39,325 nucleotides of DNA, taken from MED-G105 sp050331095. GTDB taxonomy: Bacteria > Pseudomonadota > Alphaproteobacteria > Caulobacterales > Parvularculaceae. The translations under genes were made by a program, and so were the position numbers. Below, piece after piece: positions 17,323-26,130 of this stretch. The notes beneath the pieces are model-generated. The model did no database searches and had not been told where the DNA came from. It was given only the letters and a program-made list of their open reading frames with translations. Each line of letters starts with the position of its first letter. Position 1 is the first letter of the stretch. Location: assembly GCA_050331095.1 (NCBI GenBank), contig JBHJHE010000015.1, positions 1-39,325 on the forward strand, written 5' to 3'.

Positions 17323-18008
17323 ACGTCGGCGAGCGCAAAACGCCCCATGTTCTCGTCGTCGCCGACGACGAGAGGATCCGGCCGCTGCTGAAACGCTACC
17401 ACAGTGAAAACAACGTGCGCGCCTCGACGGCGCCCGACGGCGCCGCGGCCCGCGATCTGTTGGCGTCCGTCGAATTCGACCTTCTTATCTTCGACGTCAT
17501 GATGCCCGGCCTCGACGGCCTCGCGCTCACCGAGCGCGTGCGCGCCGCGTCGAACGTGCCGATCCTGCTTCTGACGGCGCGCGGCCGGCCGGAGGACCGG
17601 ATCGAGGGGCTCGAACGCGGCGCGGACGATTACCTCGCCAAGCCGTTCGAGCCGCGCGAGTTGCTGCTGCGCGTGCAGGCGCTTCTGCGCCGCGCCGCGC
17701 CCCATGTTCGTGAACGGACGAAGCTGACGTTCGGTCCCTGCGCGTTCTCGCCGGGCCGGGGCGAGTTGCGCCGGGGCGACGAACTCGTGCGCCTGACGTC
17801 GGGCGAGTTGTCGCTCCTGCGCGCGCTGGCGGCGAAGCCTGGCGAGGCGGTGTCCCGCGCCGCTCTCGCCGAGCGCACCGACACGCCGAGCGAGCGCTCG
17901 ATCGACGTGCAGGTCACCCGCCTGCGCCGGAAAATCGAAGACGACCCCCGCGCGCCGATCTATCTCCAGACCGTGCGCGGCGTCGGCTACGCGCTGATCC
18001 CTGACTGA
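17319..18008 (+). CDS. OmpR/PhoB-family response regulator
   Basis: 229 aa from GTG 17319, which overlaps the pgsA stop (GTGA). Receiver domain about 8-120: acidic pair Asp16-Asp17, phospho-acceptor Asp59 (LIFDVMMPG), Thr86 (LLLTARG) and Lys108 (AKPFEP). The winged-helix DNA-binding domain about 130-226 has LTSGELSLLRALA, SIDVQVTRLRRKIEDDP and TVRGVGYAL. A longer in-frame opening back to 17139 lies inside pgsA and is rejected. It is followed at once by its kinase gene (overlap 4 nt if that uses CTG). Targets unknown; the downstream otsA-otsB-GH15 genes are natural candidates. Confidence 0.92.
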   Translation: MNVGERKTPHVLVVADDERIRPLLKRYHSENNVRASTAPDGAAARDLLASVEFDLLIFDVMMPGLDGLALTERVRAASNVPILLLTARGRPEDRIEGLERGADDYLAKPFEPRELLLRVQALLRRAAPHVRERTKLTFGPCAFSPGRGELRRGDELVRLTSGELSLLRALAAKPGEAVSRAALAERTDTPSERSIDVQVTRLRRKIEDDPRAPIYLQTVRGVGYALIPD

Positions 18009-19387
18009 GAGGCCGCAAGATCGCCGCGACGACGGACAATCGGTCTCCGCCCCGCCGACGGCATTTCGGCGCGGCGATCCTGCGCCGCGTCGCGCCGAAG
18101 AGCCTTTACGCCCGCATCGTCCTCATCGTCATTCTACCGATCTTCCTGATGCAGGTGATCGTGACGTACGGCTTTTTCGCCCGCCACTGGGAGCTGGTGA
18201 CCGCGAACCTGTCGCGCACGACCGCGGGGCAGATCGCGCTTGTCACCGAAGAGTTTGCGACCGCCGCTGACCCGGACGCGCGCGAGGCGACGCTCGAACG
18301 CTCCCTCGCGACGCTCGATCTCTCGGTCCGTTTCGAGCCCGACGAAGACGTGCCGGACCGGAACAAGCTCTCCGCGTTCAACCTATACAACGAAACGTTC
18401 GAGGCCGAACTGCGCGACAAGCTGGGCGATCGCCCCTTGTGGATCAACACCCAGAGCTGGCCGGGCTATGTCGAGGTCCGCGTCGGCGTGGCGGACGGCT
18501 ATCTCGGTTTCTACGCTCTTCGTGACCGCGTCTTCGCAACGACCGGGCCGATCTTTATCGCCTGGCTCGTGGGGACGACGCTCCTAATCGGCTGGATCGC
18601 GATCATCTTTATGCGGAATCAGGTGCGCTCGATCTTGCGGCTCGCCGACGCCGCCGAAGCGTTCGGCCGCGGCCGCGAGGCCCCGGGCTTTCGGCCGACC
18701 GGCGCGACGGAGGTGCGCCGTGCGGGCCGCGCCTTCATCGCCATGCGCGAGCGGATCAAACGCCATATGGATCAGCGCGCGACGATGCTCGCCGGGGTCA
18801 GCCACGACCTCCGCACGCCGCTGACGCGCATGAAGCTCGCCCTCGCCATGGCGCCGAGCCCGGACGATCTCGACGCCCTGCGCGCCGACGTCGAGGAAAT
18901 GGAGGCGATGGTCGAGGCCTATCTCGACTTTGCGCGCGACGCCCAAAGCGACGAGGCGTCCGCGCGGATCGACATGGCCGATCTGCTCCGCGAGGTCGCC
19001 GGCGCAGCGGATCCGACGGGCGCGCGCATCACGCTCGACTGCGAGGATGGGATCGTGGTCGACGGCCGCGTGAGCGAGATTCGTCGGGCGGCCGCGAACC
19101 TCGTCGGCAACGCCCTCAAATTCGCCGACAAGGCGTGGATCGCTGCGAAGCGCGACGGCGTCTTCGTCGACATGACGATCGACGACGACGGACCAGGCGT
19201 CGACCCGGCCCGCTATGAAGACGCCTTCAAACCGTTCGAACGGCTCGACGCCGCGCGCGCCGGCCCGTCGGGCGCCGGGCTCGGCCTTGCCGTCGTGCGC
19301 GACGTCGCGCGCCGCCACGGCGGCGAGATCTCGCTGGCGAAAGCGCCCCAGGGCGGGTTGCGCGCGCGGCTCCGCTTGCCGGGCTGA
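18005..19387 (+). CDS. EnvZ-type sensor histidine kinase
   Basis: Open frame of 460 codons. Helix 1 about 36-55 (SLYARIVLIVILPIFL), an exported sensor loop about 60-180, helix 2 about 180-202, HAMP, then HisKA with His267 (AGVSHDLRTPLTR, the EnvZ form) and HATPase_c (NLVGNALKFAD, DDDGPGVD, GAGLGLAVV). The first ATG in frame is at 18149, but starting there would delete most of helix 1. Upstream only CTG 18005 is a near-standard start, and it overlaps the regulator's stop as CTGA, mirroring the GTGA junction before it. I therefore extend the gene to 18005, with the start uncertain. Pairs with the adjacent OmpR-type regulator. Confidence 0.85.
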   Translation: MRGRKIAATTDNRSPPRRRHFGAAILRRVAPKSLYARIVLIVILPIFLMQVIVTYGFFARHWELVTANLSRTTAGQIALVTEEFATAADPDAREATLERSLATLDLSVRFEPDEDVPDRNKLSAFNLYNETFEAELRDKLGDRPLWINTQSWPGYVEVRVGVADGYLGFYALRDRVFATTGPIFIAWLVGTTLLIGWIAIIFMRNQVRSILRLADAAEAFGRGREAPGFRPTGATEVRRAGRAFIAMRERIKRHMDQRATMLAGVSHDLRTPLTRMKLALAMAPSPDDLDALRADVEEMEAMVEAYLDFARDAQSDEASARIDMADLLREVAGAADPTGARITLDCEDGIVVDGRVSEIRRAAANLVGNALKFADKAWIAAKRDGVFVDMTIDDDGPGVDPARYEDAFKPFERLDAARAGPSGAGLGLAVVRDVARRHGGEISLAKAPQGGLRARLRLPG

Positions 19388-19433
19388 CCGCGCCGCTATG
19401 GCGGGACGCGCCGCACGCGGGTAGACTCTGCGA

Positions 19434-20795
19434 ATGGGTAGGATCGTCGCCATTTCGAACCGCACCGCCAGCGACCCGCGCGCGCGCGCCGGCGGCCTCG
19501 CCGTCGCGGTCTGGGAGGCGTTGAAGTCGAGCGGCGGCGCCTGGTTCGGGTGGAGCGGCGACCTCGTTGACGAACCGCGCGGCGTCAACGTGTTCGACAG
19601 CGACGGCGTCGAGTTCAACCTCGTCGACATCACCGAGGAAGAGTTCGACGGCTACTACGTCAGCTATTCGAACCGCGTCCTGTGGCCGATCTTCCACTAC
19701 CGCACCGACCTCAGCAATTTCGACAGCCAGGCCTTCGACATCTATGCGGCCGTCAACCAACGCATCGCGAAGGCCGCGGCGAGCCGTTTGCGGCCGGACG
19801 ACGTCGTCTGGGTCCACGACTATCATTTTCTATTGATGGCGGACTGCCTGCGGCGCGCGGGCTGGAACGGCCCCGTGGGCTTCTTCCTTCACATTCCCAT
19901 TCCACCGCCGAAGATCTTCCGCGCCCTGCCTGAACATCGCTGGCTCGCCCAGGCGCTTTGCCAGTACGACGTCGTCGGCTTTCAGTCGGAGCAGGACCGT
20001 GGAAACTTCGTGCGCTATCTTATCGACGATTGCGACGGCGAGGAGCTGGCGGACGGGAAAGTCTCCGTCTTCAACCGTAAGCTGAAGGTCGCCGCCTATC
20101 CGATCGGCATCGCCGCCGCCGGCTTCGTCGAGGCGAGCCAAAGCGCCGCCGCAACGCAGGCCGCCGGCCGCATTCAGGCGTTCCTCGGCGAACGCGCTTT
20201 CGTGATCGGCGTCGACCGCATGGACTATTCGAAAGGACTGCCGGAGCGCTTCGCGGCGGTCGGCGCGTTCTTCAAGAAGTTCCCGGCGATGATCGGAAAG
20301 GTGTCGGTCACGCAGATCGCGCCGCCATCGCGCAGTAAGGTCGAGGAGTACCAAGAGCTTCGCGAGCAACTCGACGAGCTTGCCGGCCGGATCAATGGCG
20401 ACTATGGCGATCTTGACTGGATCCCGCTGCGTTATCTCGCGCGCTCCTACGGCCGCGACGAGCTAGCGGGCCTCTTCCGCATCGCCCGCGTCTGCCTCGT
20501 CACGCCTTTACGCGACGGCATGAACCTCGTCTCCAAGGAGTTCGTCATGGCGCAGGACCCCGCGGATCCCGGCGTCCTTGTGCTGAGTGAATTCGCCGGC
20601 GCCGCAGAGCAGTTGAAGGACGCCCTCATCGTCAACCCGCACAACAAGGTCGCGGTCGCCGAAACGATCCACCAGGCGTTGACGATGCCGCTCGACGAGC
20701 GGGTCTCGCGCTGGAAGTCATTGAAAACCATCATCGAAGAGCACGACATCGCATGGTGGCGCGAGACGTTTCTCCGCGATCTGCGAGCCGTCTGA
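19434..20795 (+). CDS. otsA: Alpha,alpha-trehalose-phosphate synthase (UDP-forming)
   Basis: 453 aa GT20 enzyme. Motifs: RAGGLAVAV (glycine loop, about 18-26) that holds the sugar nucleotide, VWVHDYHFLL, HIPIPPPKIF, GVDRMDYSKGLPERF (about 263) and LRDGMNLVSKEF (about 361). It makes trehalose-6-phosphate from UDP-glucose and glucose-6-phosphate. It lies 46 nt after the sensor kinase and 20 nt before otsB on the same strand, so it is likely in the same transcription unit as otsB and GH15 and possibly the two-component genes. Confidence 0.95.
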   Translation: MGRIVAISNRTASDPRARAGGLAVAVWEALKSSGGAWFGWSGDLVDEPRGVNVFDSDGVEFNLVDITEEEFDGYYVSYSNRVLWPIFHYRTDLSNFDSQAFDIYAAVNQRIAKAAASRLRPDDVVWVHDYHFLLMADCLRRAGWNGPVGFFLHIPIPPPKIFRALPEHRWLAQALCQYDVVGFQSEQDRGNFVRYLIDDCDGEELADGKVSVFNRKLKVAAYPIGIAAAGFVEASQSAAATQAAGRIQAFLGERAFVIGVDRMDYSKGLPERFAAVGAFFKKFPAMIGKVSVTQIAPPSRSKVEEYQELREQLDELAGRINGDYGDLDWIPLRYLARSYGRDELAGLFRIARVCLVTPLRDGMNLVSKEFVMAQDPADPGVLVLSEFAGAAEQLKDALIVNPHNKVAVAETIHQALTMPLDERVSRWKSLKTIIEEHDIAWWRETFLRDLRAV

Positions 20796-20815
20796 GATCA
20801 TCCGAGACCGACGCC

Positions 20816-21541
20816 ATGCCCACGGACGCCGCGCCCCCGCCGCTTGATCGATCGTGCGCGCTGTTTCTCGATTTCGACGGCACGCTGACGAATTTCCAGT
20901 TGAATCCGGCGACCGTCCGCCTGCCCGACCATGGCGGCGAAACGCTGAGGCGCGTCGCTGATCGCCTCGACGGCGCCCTAGCCATCGTCAGCGGACGAGA
21001 CGCGCGTGACCTCGCCGACCGAACGCCTACGGATCTTTGGCGCGCCGGCGGCCACGGCATCGAGATCGTCGCGCCCGGCGCGTCGCCGGCGTGCGCGCCG
21101 CCGGACGCGCCCACGGGCCTTGAAGCTGCGATCGACGCCGCGGCCGGGCCGCTTGGCGCCCGCGTCGAGCGCAAGGGGCCGGTGCTCGCGATCCACTACC
21201 GCGCCGCGCCGGCGATCGGCGCGGACCTCGAACGCGCCCTCGCCGCAGCGCTCAAAAATTTTCCGGAGTATCGATTGGAAGGCGGAAAGATGGTTTTCGA
21301 AACTAAACCGCACGACGCGAACAAAGGCCGCGCCGTCGACGCGCTGATGGCGCGCGCGCCGTTCGCCGGGCGCGCGCCTGTGTTCGTCGGCGACGATCGG
21401 ACGGACGAGGACGGATTTGAAGCGTGCGCGCGCCTCGGCGGGCGATCGGTCAAGGTGGGCGAAGGCGACACGACAGCGACGTCGCGGCTTGCCGGCCCCG
21501 GCGACGTTTGGACGTGGCTGAAGGCGTTCGCGGCGGCATGA
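20816..21541 (+). CDS. otsB: Trehalose-6-phosphate phosphatase
   Basis: 241 aa HAD-family phosphatase. Motif I is FLDFDGTLTNF (nucleophile Asp19, Asp21), motif II includes VSGRD, motif III the KPHDANKG lysine, and motif IV GDDRTDEDGF. It removes phosphate from trehalose-6-phosphate made by OtsA. ATG 20816 is preferred over an upstream in-frame start inside otsA. Its stop overlaps the ATG of the GH15 gene by 4 nt (ATGA). Confidence 0.93.
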   Translation: MPTDAAPPPLDRSCALFLDFDGTLTNFQLNPATVRLPDHGGETLRRVADRLDGALAIVSGRDARDLADRTPTDLWRAGGHGIEIVAPGASPACAPPDAPTGLEAAIDAAAGPLGARVERKGPVLAIHYRAAPAIGADLERALAAALKNFPEYRLEGGKMVFETKPHDANKGRAVDALMARAPFAGRAPVFVGDDRTDEDGFEACARLGGRSVKVGEGDTTATSRLAGPGDVWTWLKAFAAA

Positions 21542-23316
21542 CAGAGACCGCGCGTCAAAATCTTGAGCTTGGCGTCATCGGCAACGGCGCGGTCGCCGCG
21601 CTCGTCGACGAGAACGCTGAAATCGTCTGGTTCTGCCTGCCGCGGCTCGACGGCGCGCCGATCTTCGATTCGCTGCTCGGCGGCGCAGGACAGTTTCGGG
21701 TATCTCTCGTCGACCAGTGCGCCGCGCATCAGTCCTACCGCCGCAACACTGGCGTGCTCCAAACCGTTCTTGAGGCGAAGGACGGCTCGGCGATCGAGAT
21801 TGTGGATTTCGCGCCACGCTTTATCGATCGTGGACGGACGTTCCGACCGGCGTCGATCGTGCGCCGCGTGCGGCCGCTTCGCGGCTTGCCGCGCATCAAG
21901 GTCGAACTCGCCGCGGTCGGGACCGACGGCGGACGGCTGTCCGCGACGCGGGGCGTGTCGCACCTGTCGTTCGGCGGCGCGCAGCCGTTCCGCGTCACAA
22001 CCGATGCGCCTATCGCCTATGTCGGCGCTGAAACGCCTTTCGTGCTCGAACGCGAGACCACGTTCGTCCTGGGGCCGGACGAAAGCCTCTCCGATGCGCC
22101 GTGCGACATCTCGCGCAGCTGGATGGAGCGCACCGAGACGGAATGGCGCCGCTGGGCGAGCCGGCTCGCGACGCCGCCGCAATGGCAGGCAGCAGTCATT
22201 CGCGCCGCAATCACGCTCAAAATGTGCGTCTACGAAGAAACGGGCGGCATCGTCGCCGCGCTGACGACGAGCCTGCCGGAGCATGCCGATTCGGGCCGCA
22301 ACTGGGACTATCGCTTTTGCTGGCTGCGCGACGCGTTCTTCACGGTCGGCGCGCTTAACCGCCTTGCGGCCATGGGCACGCTCGAGCGCTACATCAGTTA
22401 CTTGCGCAACGTCGTCGTCGACGCCAAGGGAGGGCACATCCAACCCGTCTACGGCATCGCCCTCGAGGCCGACCTCAGCGAGACGATCGCAACGCACCTG
22501 CCGGGCTATCGCGGCATGGGCCCCGTCCGCTTCGGCAACCAGGCGGCCGAACACGTTCAACACGACGTCTACGGACATGTGGTCATGGCCGCCTCGCAGG
22601 CCTTTTTCGACGAGCGCCTGTCCGCCCTCGCCGGCCCCCTGGAGTTCGAGCAGTTCGAAGCCGTCGGCGAGCGCGCCTACGCGGTCCACGATACCCCGGA
22701 CGCCGGCATCTGGGAGTATCGCGGCCGCGCGCAGATCCACACGTCTTCAGCGATCATGTGCTGGGCCGCCTGCGACCGTCTCGCAAAGATCGCCCCTCGG
22801 GTCGGCCGTGCGGACCGCGTCTCCTACTGGGCGTCGCGGGCGGACGAAATCAAGACGCTGATCCTCAAGCGCGCCTGGAGCGAGAAGCGCCAGGCGTTCA
22901 CCGGGGCCTATGGCGACGACGCGCTCGACGCGTCCGTCTTGCTCATGGCCGAGATCGGCTTTCTGCCGGCGGACGATCCGCGCTTCATCGCCACCGTGGA
23001 TCGCATCGACAAGGAACTGCGCGAGGGACCGCATGTTTACCGCTATCGGCGGGAGGACGATTTCGGCCAGCCGCGCACGGCGTTCTCCGCCTGCAGCTTT
23101 TGGCATGTGGAGGCGCTCGCGCGGTGCGGACGCAACGACGAGGCGTGCGAGATGTTCGAAGAGCTGCTCGCGTGCCGCACTAAGCTCGGCCTCTTCTCCG
23201 AGGACGTCGACACGGTCACCGGCGAGCTCTGGGGCAACATCCCGCAAACCTATTGCATGGTCGGCGTCATCAACGCGGCGAGCCGCCTAAGCCGGCCGTG
23301 GGACTGGGTCGTCTGA
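21538..23316 (+). CDS. Glycoside hydrolase family 15 protein (glucoamylase/trehalase-like)
   Basis: 592 aa. N-terminal beta-sandwich about 1-220 (LGVIGNGAVAALVDENAEIVWFCLPRLD is the typical opening) and an (alpha/alpha)6 barrel with RNWDYRFCWLRD (about 254), IWEYRG with the candidate acid Glu about 392, and SEDVD...GELWGNIPQTY near 555-570. Genes of this type often sit with otsA/otsB and include trehalases as well as glucoamylases; which activity applies here cannot be told from sequence. Coupled to otsB by an ATGA overlap. No signal peptide, so it acts in the cytoplasm. Confidence 0.9.
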   Translation: MTETARQNLELGVIGNGAVAALVDENAEIVWFCLPRLDGAPIFDSLLGGAGQFRVSLVDQCAAHQSYRRNTGVLQTVLEAKDGSAIEIVDFAPRFIDRGRTFRPASIVRRVRPLRGLPRIKVELAAVGTDGGRLSATRGVSHLSFGGAQPFRVTTDAPIAYVGAETPFVLERETTFVLGPDESLSDAPCDISRSWMERTETEWRRWASRLATPPQWQAAVIRAAITLKMCVYEETGGIVAALTTSLPEHADSGRNWDYRFCWLRDAFFTVGALNRLAAMGTLERYISYLRNVVVDAKGGHIQPVYGIALEADLSETIATHLPGYRGMGPVRFGNQAAEHVQHDVYGHVVMAASQAFFDERLSALAGPLEFEQFEAVGERAYAVHDTPDAGIWEYRGRAQIHTSSAIMCWAACDRLAKIAPRVGRADRVSYWASRADEIKTLILKRAWSEKRQAFTGAYGDDALDASVLLMAEIGFLPADDPRFIATVDRIDKELREGPHVYRYRREDDFGQPRTAFSACSFWHVEALARCGRNDEACEMFEELLACRTKLGLFSEDVDTVTGELWGNIPQTYCMVGVINAASRLSRPWDWVV

Positions 23317-23326
23317 GACCACGAAC

Positions 23327-23635
23327 GTGGACGCGCGCGACGATCCGATTTGTCCATTATGCGAGCGGCCGATCCCGCCCCACGCCAAACAGTCGGCCCA
23401 CCACCTCGTTCCCAAACTGAAGGGCGGCAAGGGCGGGCCCACCGTTCTCCTTCACGAGATCTGTCACCGGACGATCCACGCGCACCTGACGGAGACGCAG
23501 TTGGCCCGCAGCTTCGACACGGTCGACGCGCTGCGCCGCCATCCGCCGATCGCCGATTTCGTCGCCTGGGTCGCGCGCAAGGACCCAGCGTTCCACGCGC
23601 CGCCGCGCGGGCGGGCCCGCGGCCGACGCAAGTAA
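23327..23635 (+). CDS. HNH endonuclease-fold protein
   Basis: 102 aa from GTG 23327, 10 nt after the GH15 stop. A treble-clef zinc site is formed by Cys9-x-x-Cys12 (ICPLCERPIPP) with Cys46 and His47 or His51 (EICHRTIH). His25-His26 (AHHLVPKLKGGKGG) gives the HNH catalytic His. The C-terminus is Arg-rich. Small stand-alone HNH proteins of this kind are common in alphaproteobacteria; no phage or restriction genes are near, and its role is unknown. Confidence 0.8.
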   Translation: MDARDDPICPLCERPIPPHAKQSAHHLVPKLKGGKGGPTVLLHEICHRTIHAHLTETQLARSFDTVDALRRHPPIADFVAWVARKDPAFHAPPRGRARGRRK

Positions 23636-23666
23636 AAACGCCGGCGCCGATCGATCGGCGCCGGCG
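23634..23666 (-). terminator. Rho-independent terminator of the first phoX-like gene (minus strand)
   Basis: A perfect 28-bp palindrome (23639-23666; centre GATCGATC, arms rich in GGCGCC) is followed on the minus strand by five U residues (A-run 23634-23638 on +). It lies 51 nt beyond the stop of the minus-strand PhoX gene and overlaps the end of the convergent HNH gene. Confidence 0.75.
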
Positions 23667-23717
23667 CAGTTATGCGGGCGTCGGCGTCGCCTAAGCGGCG
23701 GAGCTTTCGAGCAGGCC

Positions 23718-25547
23718 CTAGGTGAACGGCCCGGTGATCGCGAACGTGATGCCCGGGATCTGGAAGTTCACGAACAGCGTGTTGCCGTCGGGAGAAAAGG
23801 TCGCGCCCGCCCACTCGGCGCCGCGGAAATCCGCTTCCGGATTGTCGCCGATGACGGCGAGCGGGTTGCGGGCGTTGCCGAGCGCGTCCTGCGTGCCGGC
23901 GATTTGCGCGGCGCTCAGGACGACGTTGTTGATCGCGAAGGTGAAGGCGTTGCCGTCGGCGGCGACGCCGGAGAGCCTGAGGCCCTCGCCCTCGGCGAGG
24001 CCGCCGCCGTCTTCGCAGAAGAAGATGGTGCCGGTCACCGGATTGACGGTGATGTTGTCCGGATTGTTCGCCGGCGAAACGGCGTTGCTCTCGAACTCCG
24101 GCGCCACGAAAACAGCGACGAGCCGGCCGCGCAACGGGTTGAGAACGCCGTTCTCCACCGCCGGCGTAAAGGACCAGATGACGCCCTCGGCGCGGAAGCC
24201 GATATCATCGTCGAGGTCGGTCGTGAGGCCGCCTTCGGTGTCGGCGAAAAATATCGCGCCAGTCGCGCCGTCGTACCAGACGCCTTCCGGCCGGCGGAAG
24301 AACGCGCCGCCATTGTTGAAACCGCCGACAAAGGCGCTCGACCGGTTGAACGGCACAGAGACGCCGTCCGCGAACGCGCCGCTTGCGATCGTCGCCGGGC
24401 CGTCAACGAGACCGACGCCGCCATGGCCGCCGTCAGCGGTCGGACCGACGAAGGGCGCGAAGGCGGGGAACTGCGCGACGTCGTTTAGGAACGGCCCAAG
24501 CGGGTCGGCGCCCGGCGCCGTCGGGCTAACGTCGATGAACGGCCCGCACGCCTGGCCGACCTCGAAACCAGCCGGCACCGGCACGAACTCGGCGTCGAAC
24601 TCGTCGCCGAGGCTCGGATTGGTGAGGTTCGCGTTCGCCTGGCCCGCGACGGCGAGCATGTAGAGCTGGCCTTCCATGAGATCGAGCCGGCCGGGAGCGC
24701 CCATCGCGCCGCCGTTCGGCACGAAGCAGTAGAAGCCCGAGAACGTCGGGAAGGCGTCTTCGGAGAGATAGAACGCGTTGGTGCGCACGTCGACGGCGAG
24801 CGCCTCGTGGGCGAACCGGCCCATGCCGAAGATCGGGTTGCCGTTGGCGAGGCCGAAGCCCGGCACCTCAAGGGCGAAGCCATGGTCCTGGCCGAGCACG
24901 TCGATATTGTCCGTGCCGTCGTCGGTTTCCTCACAGGTGATCCAGCTGCCGACGGCCGTGACGTCGCCGTTGACGCTGCCGAAGGGCACGATGCCGCCGG
25001 CGCAGTTGTTGCGCGTCCCCCCGATCGACGCTTGGGCGGCGACGAATTCGCCGCGCGCGGTGTCAAAGATGAGCGTCGACGTGCCGCCGGACGCCTCGCC
25101 GTTGTTCCCGCCGACGGCGTCGTAAACCGAGAAGCCGCGGTTGGCGTTGAACAATTCGCCTGGCGCGTCGGGGATCGAGTTCGGCGCGCCGCCGCTGATT
25201 TCGTGGTTGCGGACGATGGCGAGGAACCGGCCGCGCTGGGCGACGACGCCCATGCCGTCATGATCGTCAGGCGTCAGAAGGCCGTCGTTCAAGCGGTCGC
25301 CGGTCCAGCCGAAGGACTGATAGCTAAAGCCGCTTGGCAGTTGGATCAGCGGCAGACCCGTCGCGTCGTCGGCGACGGGCGCCACGGGGCCGAACGGGCC
25401 GGGCGTCAGGCATGACACGCCGCCGTCGACGGCGGCGCGCGCCTGGCGCATCACAAGACCTGAAAAGGGGCTCGCCATTACGCCGGCGCTGAAAGCAAAG
25501 CCGCTTTTGCGCAGGAAATCGCGGCGATCGAGTTTGCTGAGCTTCAT
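23718..25547 (-). CDS. PhoX-family (DUF839) Tat-exported phosphatase, paralogue 1
   Basis: 609 aa. Tat signal with twin arginines at 8-9 (DRRDFLRKSGFAF), so it is exported folded, as PhoX enzymes with metal cofactors are. Beta-propeller repeats follow; recognisable segments are FLAIVRNHEISGG, NNCAGG, WITCEETDDG, FAHEALAVDVRTNAFYLSED and EWAGATFSPDGNTLFVNFQ near the end. PhoX hydrolyses phosphomonoesters in the periplasm using Ca/Fe. ATG 25547 is chosen (GAGAGAA upstream; an upstream in-frame start would precede the Tat motif by 32 residues). Monocistronic with its own terminator. No clear Pho box was found. Confidence 0.85.
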   Translation of the reverse strand: MKLSKLDRRDFLRKSGFAFSAGVMASPFSGLVMRQARAAVDGGVSCLTPGPFGPVAPVADDATGLPLIQLPSGFSYQSFGWTGDRLNDGLLTPDDHDGMGVVAQRGRFLAIVRNHEISGGAPNSIPDAPGELFNANRGFSVYDAVGGNNGEASGGTSTLIFDTARGEFVAAQASIGGTRNNCAGGIVPFGSVNGDVTAVGSWITCEETDDGTDNIDVLGQDHGFALEVPGFGLANGNPIFGMGRFAHEALAVDVRTNAFYLSEDAFPTFSGFYCFVPNGGAMGAPGRLDLMEGQLYMLAVAGQANANLTNPSLGDEFDAEFVPVPAGFEVGQACGPFIDVSPTAPGADPLGPFLNDVAQFPAFAPFVGPTADGGHGGVGLVDGPATIASGAFADGVSVPFNRSSAFVGGFNNGGAFFRRPEGVWYDGATGAIFFADTEGGLTTDLDDDIGFRAEGVIWSFTPAVENGVLNPLRGRLVAVFVAPEFESNAVSPANNPDNITVNPVTGTIFFCEDGGGLAEGEGLRLSGVAADGNAFTFAINNVVLSAAQIAGTQDALGNARNPLAVIGDNPEADFRGAEWAGATFSPDGNTLFVNFQIPGITFAITGPFT

Positions 25548-26130
25548 GGATTTCTCTCGACAATTGCAACAGGGGAAACGGCACGCAGTCGTTGGGCTGC
25601 AACTATCGAGGGTAAAGAGAACGCCGCTTTCGCGACGTGACACTTATGAGAACTTTTTATTTCACCTCTAGTTAATAGAGATTCTTAAATACTTGAATTT
25701 CTGTAAAAAATATGGCGCTCGGGTTTTCGCGCCCGTGCGTTGAGAACTTCATAGCCAATTTGCGTGTCCAGATCACGCGCTCGGTCGGTTCTTTTTGACG
25801 CAGCGTCGATCACAATTTCTGCGCTCGCCGCCACAGCGTACACAGAGCGCCGTGGGACGCGGGCCTCATTACAAAGTCGAAAACAACGGGTGTCTTCGAT
25901 CACGTTTCCGTACAGATGAACGGACGACGTCCGCAAGCGAACGTTCATCAAACTGTCGCAAGCTTTCCGTATCGATATGATCGTCGTTGAAGAATTCGAC
26001 GACGGGGCGAAGCCGCGCGCCTCGCGCCTGACTTCGTTCGGCGATGATCCGCGCCGAGCGGCGCGTCGCCTTCGCTCTTCAGTCCCCGTTCTCGGCGTCT
26101 TCGCGCGCCGGGACCAATAGCGAGGTTTTC
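25548..26130. other. 583-bp intergenic region between divergent genes, locally AT-rich
   Basis: No gene is supported. The part nearest phoX (about 25600-25720) is markedly AT-rich (runs such as TTTTTATTTC and GTAAAAAATAT), in contrast to the surrounding GC-rich DNA, and is the likely promoter zone. Open frames here (minus 25685-25951; plus 25978-26121) lack ribosome binding sites and recognisable similarity. It must hold the promoters for the PhoX gene (minus) and the secreted protein gene (plus). Confidence 0.5.

Noticed and set aside
23639..23666. 28-bp perfect palindrome considered as an attachment or recombination site
   Set aside because: It is followed by a U-tract on the minus strand just beyond a minus-strand gene, so a terminator explains it.
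25625..25660. Possible Pho box upstream of phoX paralogue 1 (minus strand TTCTCAT-AA-GTGTCAC)
   Set aside because: The half-sites resemble the consensus but the spacing is two bases short of the 11-bp repeat period.
25685..25951. 88-codon minus-strand frame in the intergenic region
   Set aside because: No ribosome binding site, no recognisable motif and unusual composition; it lies in the promoter region of phoX paralogue 1.
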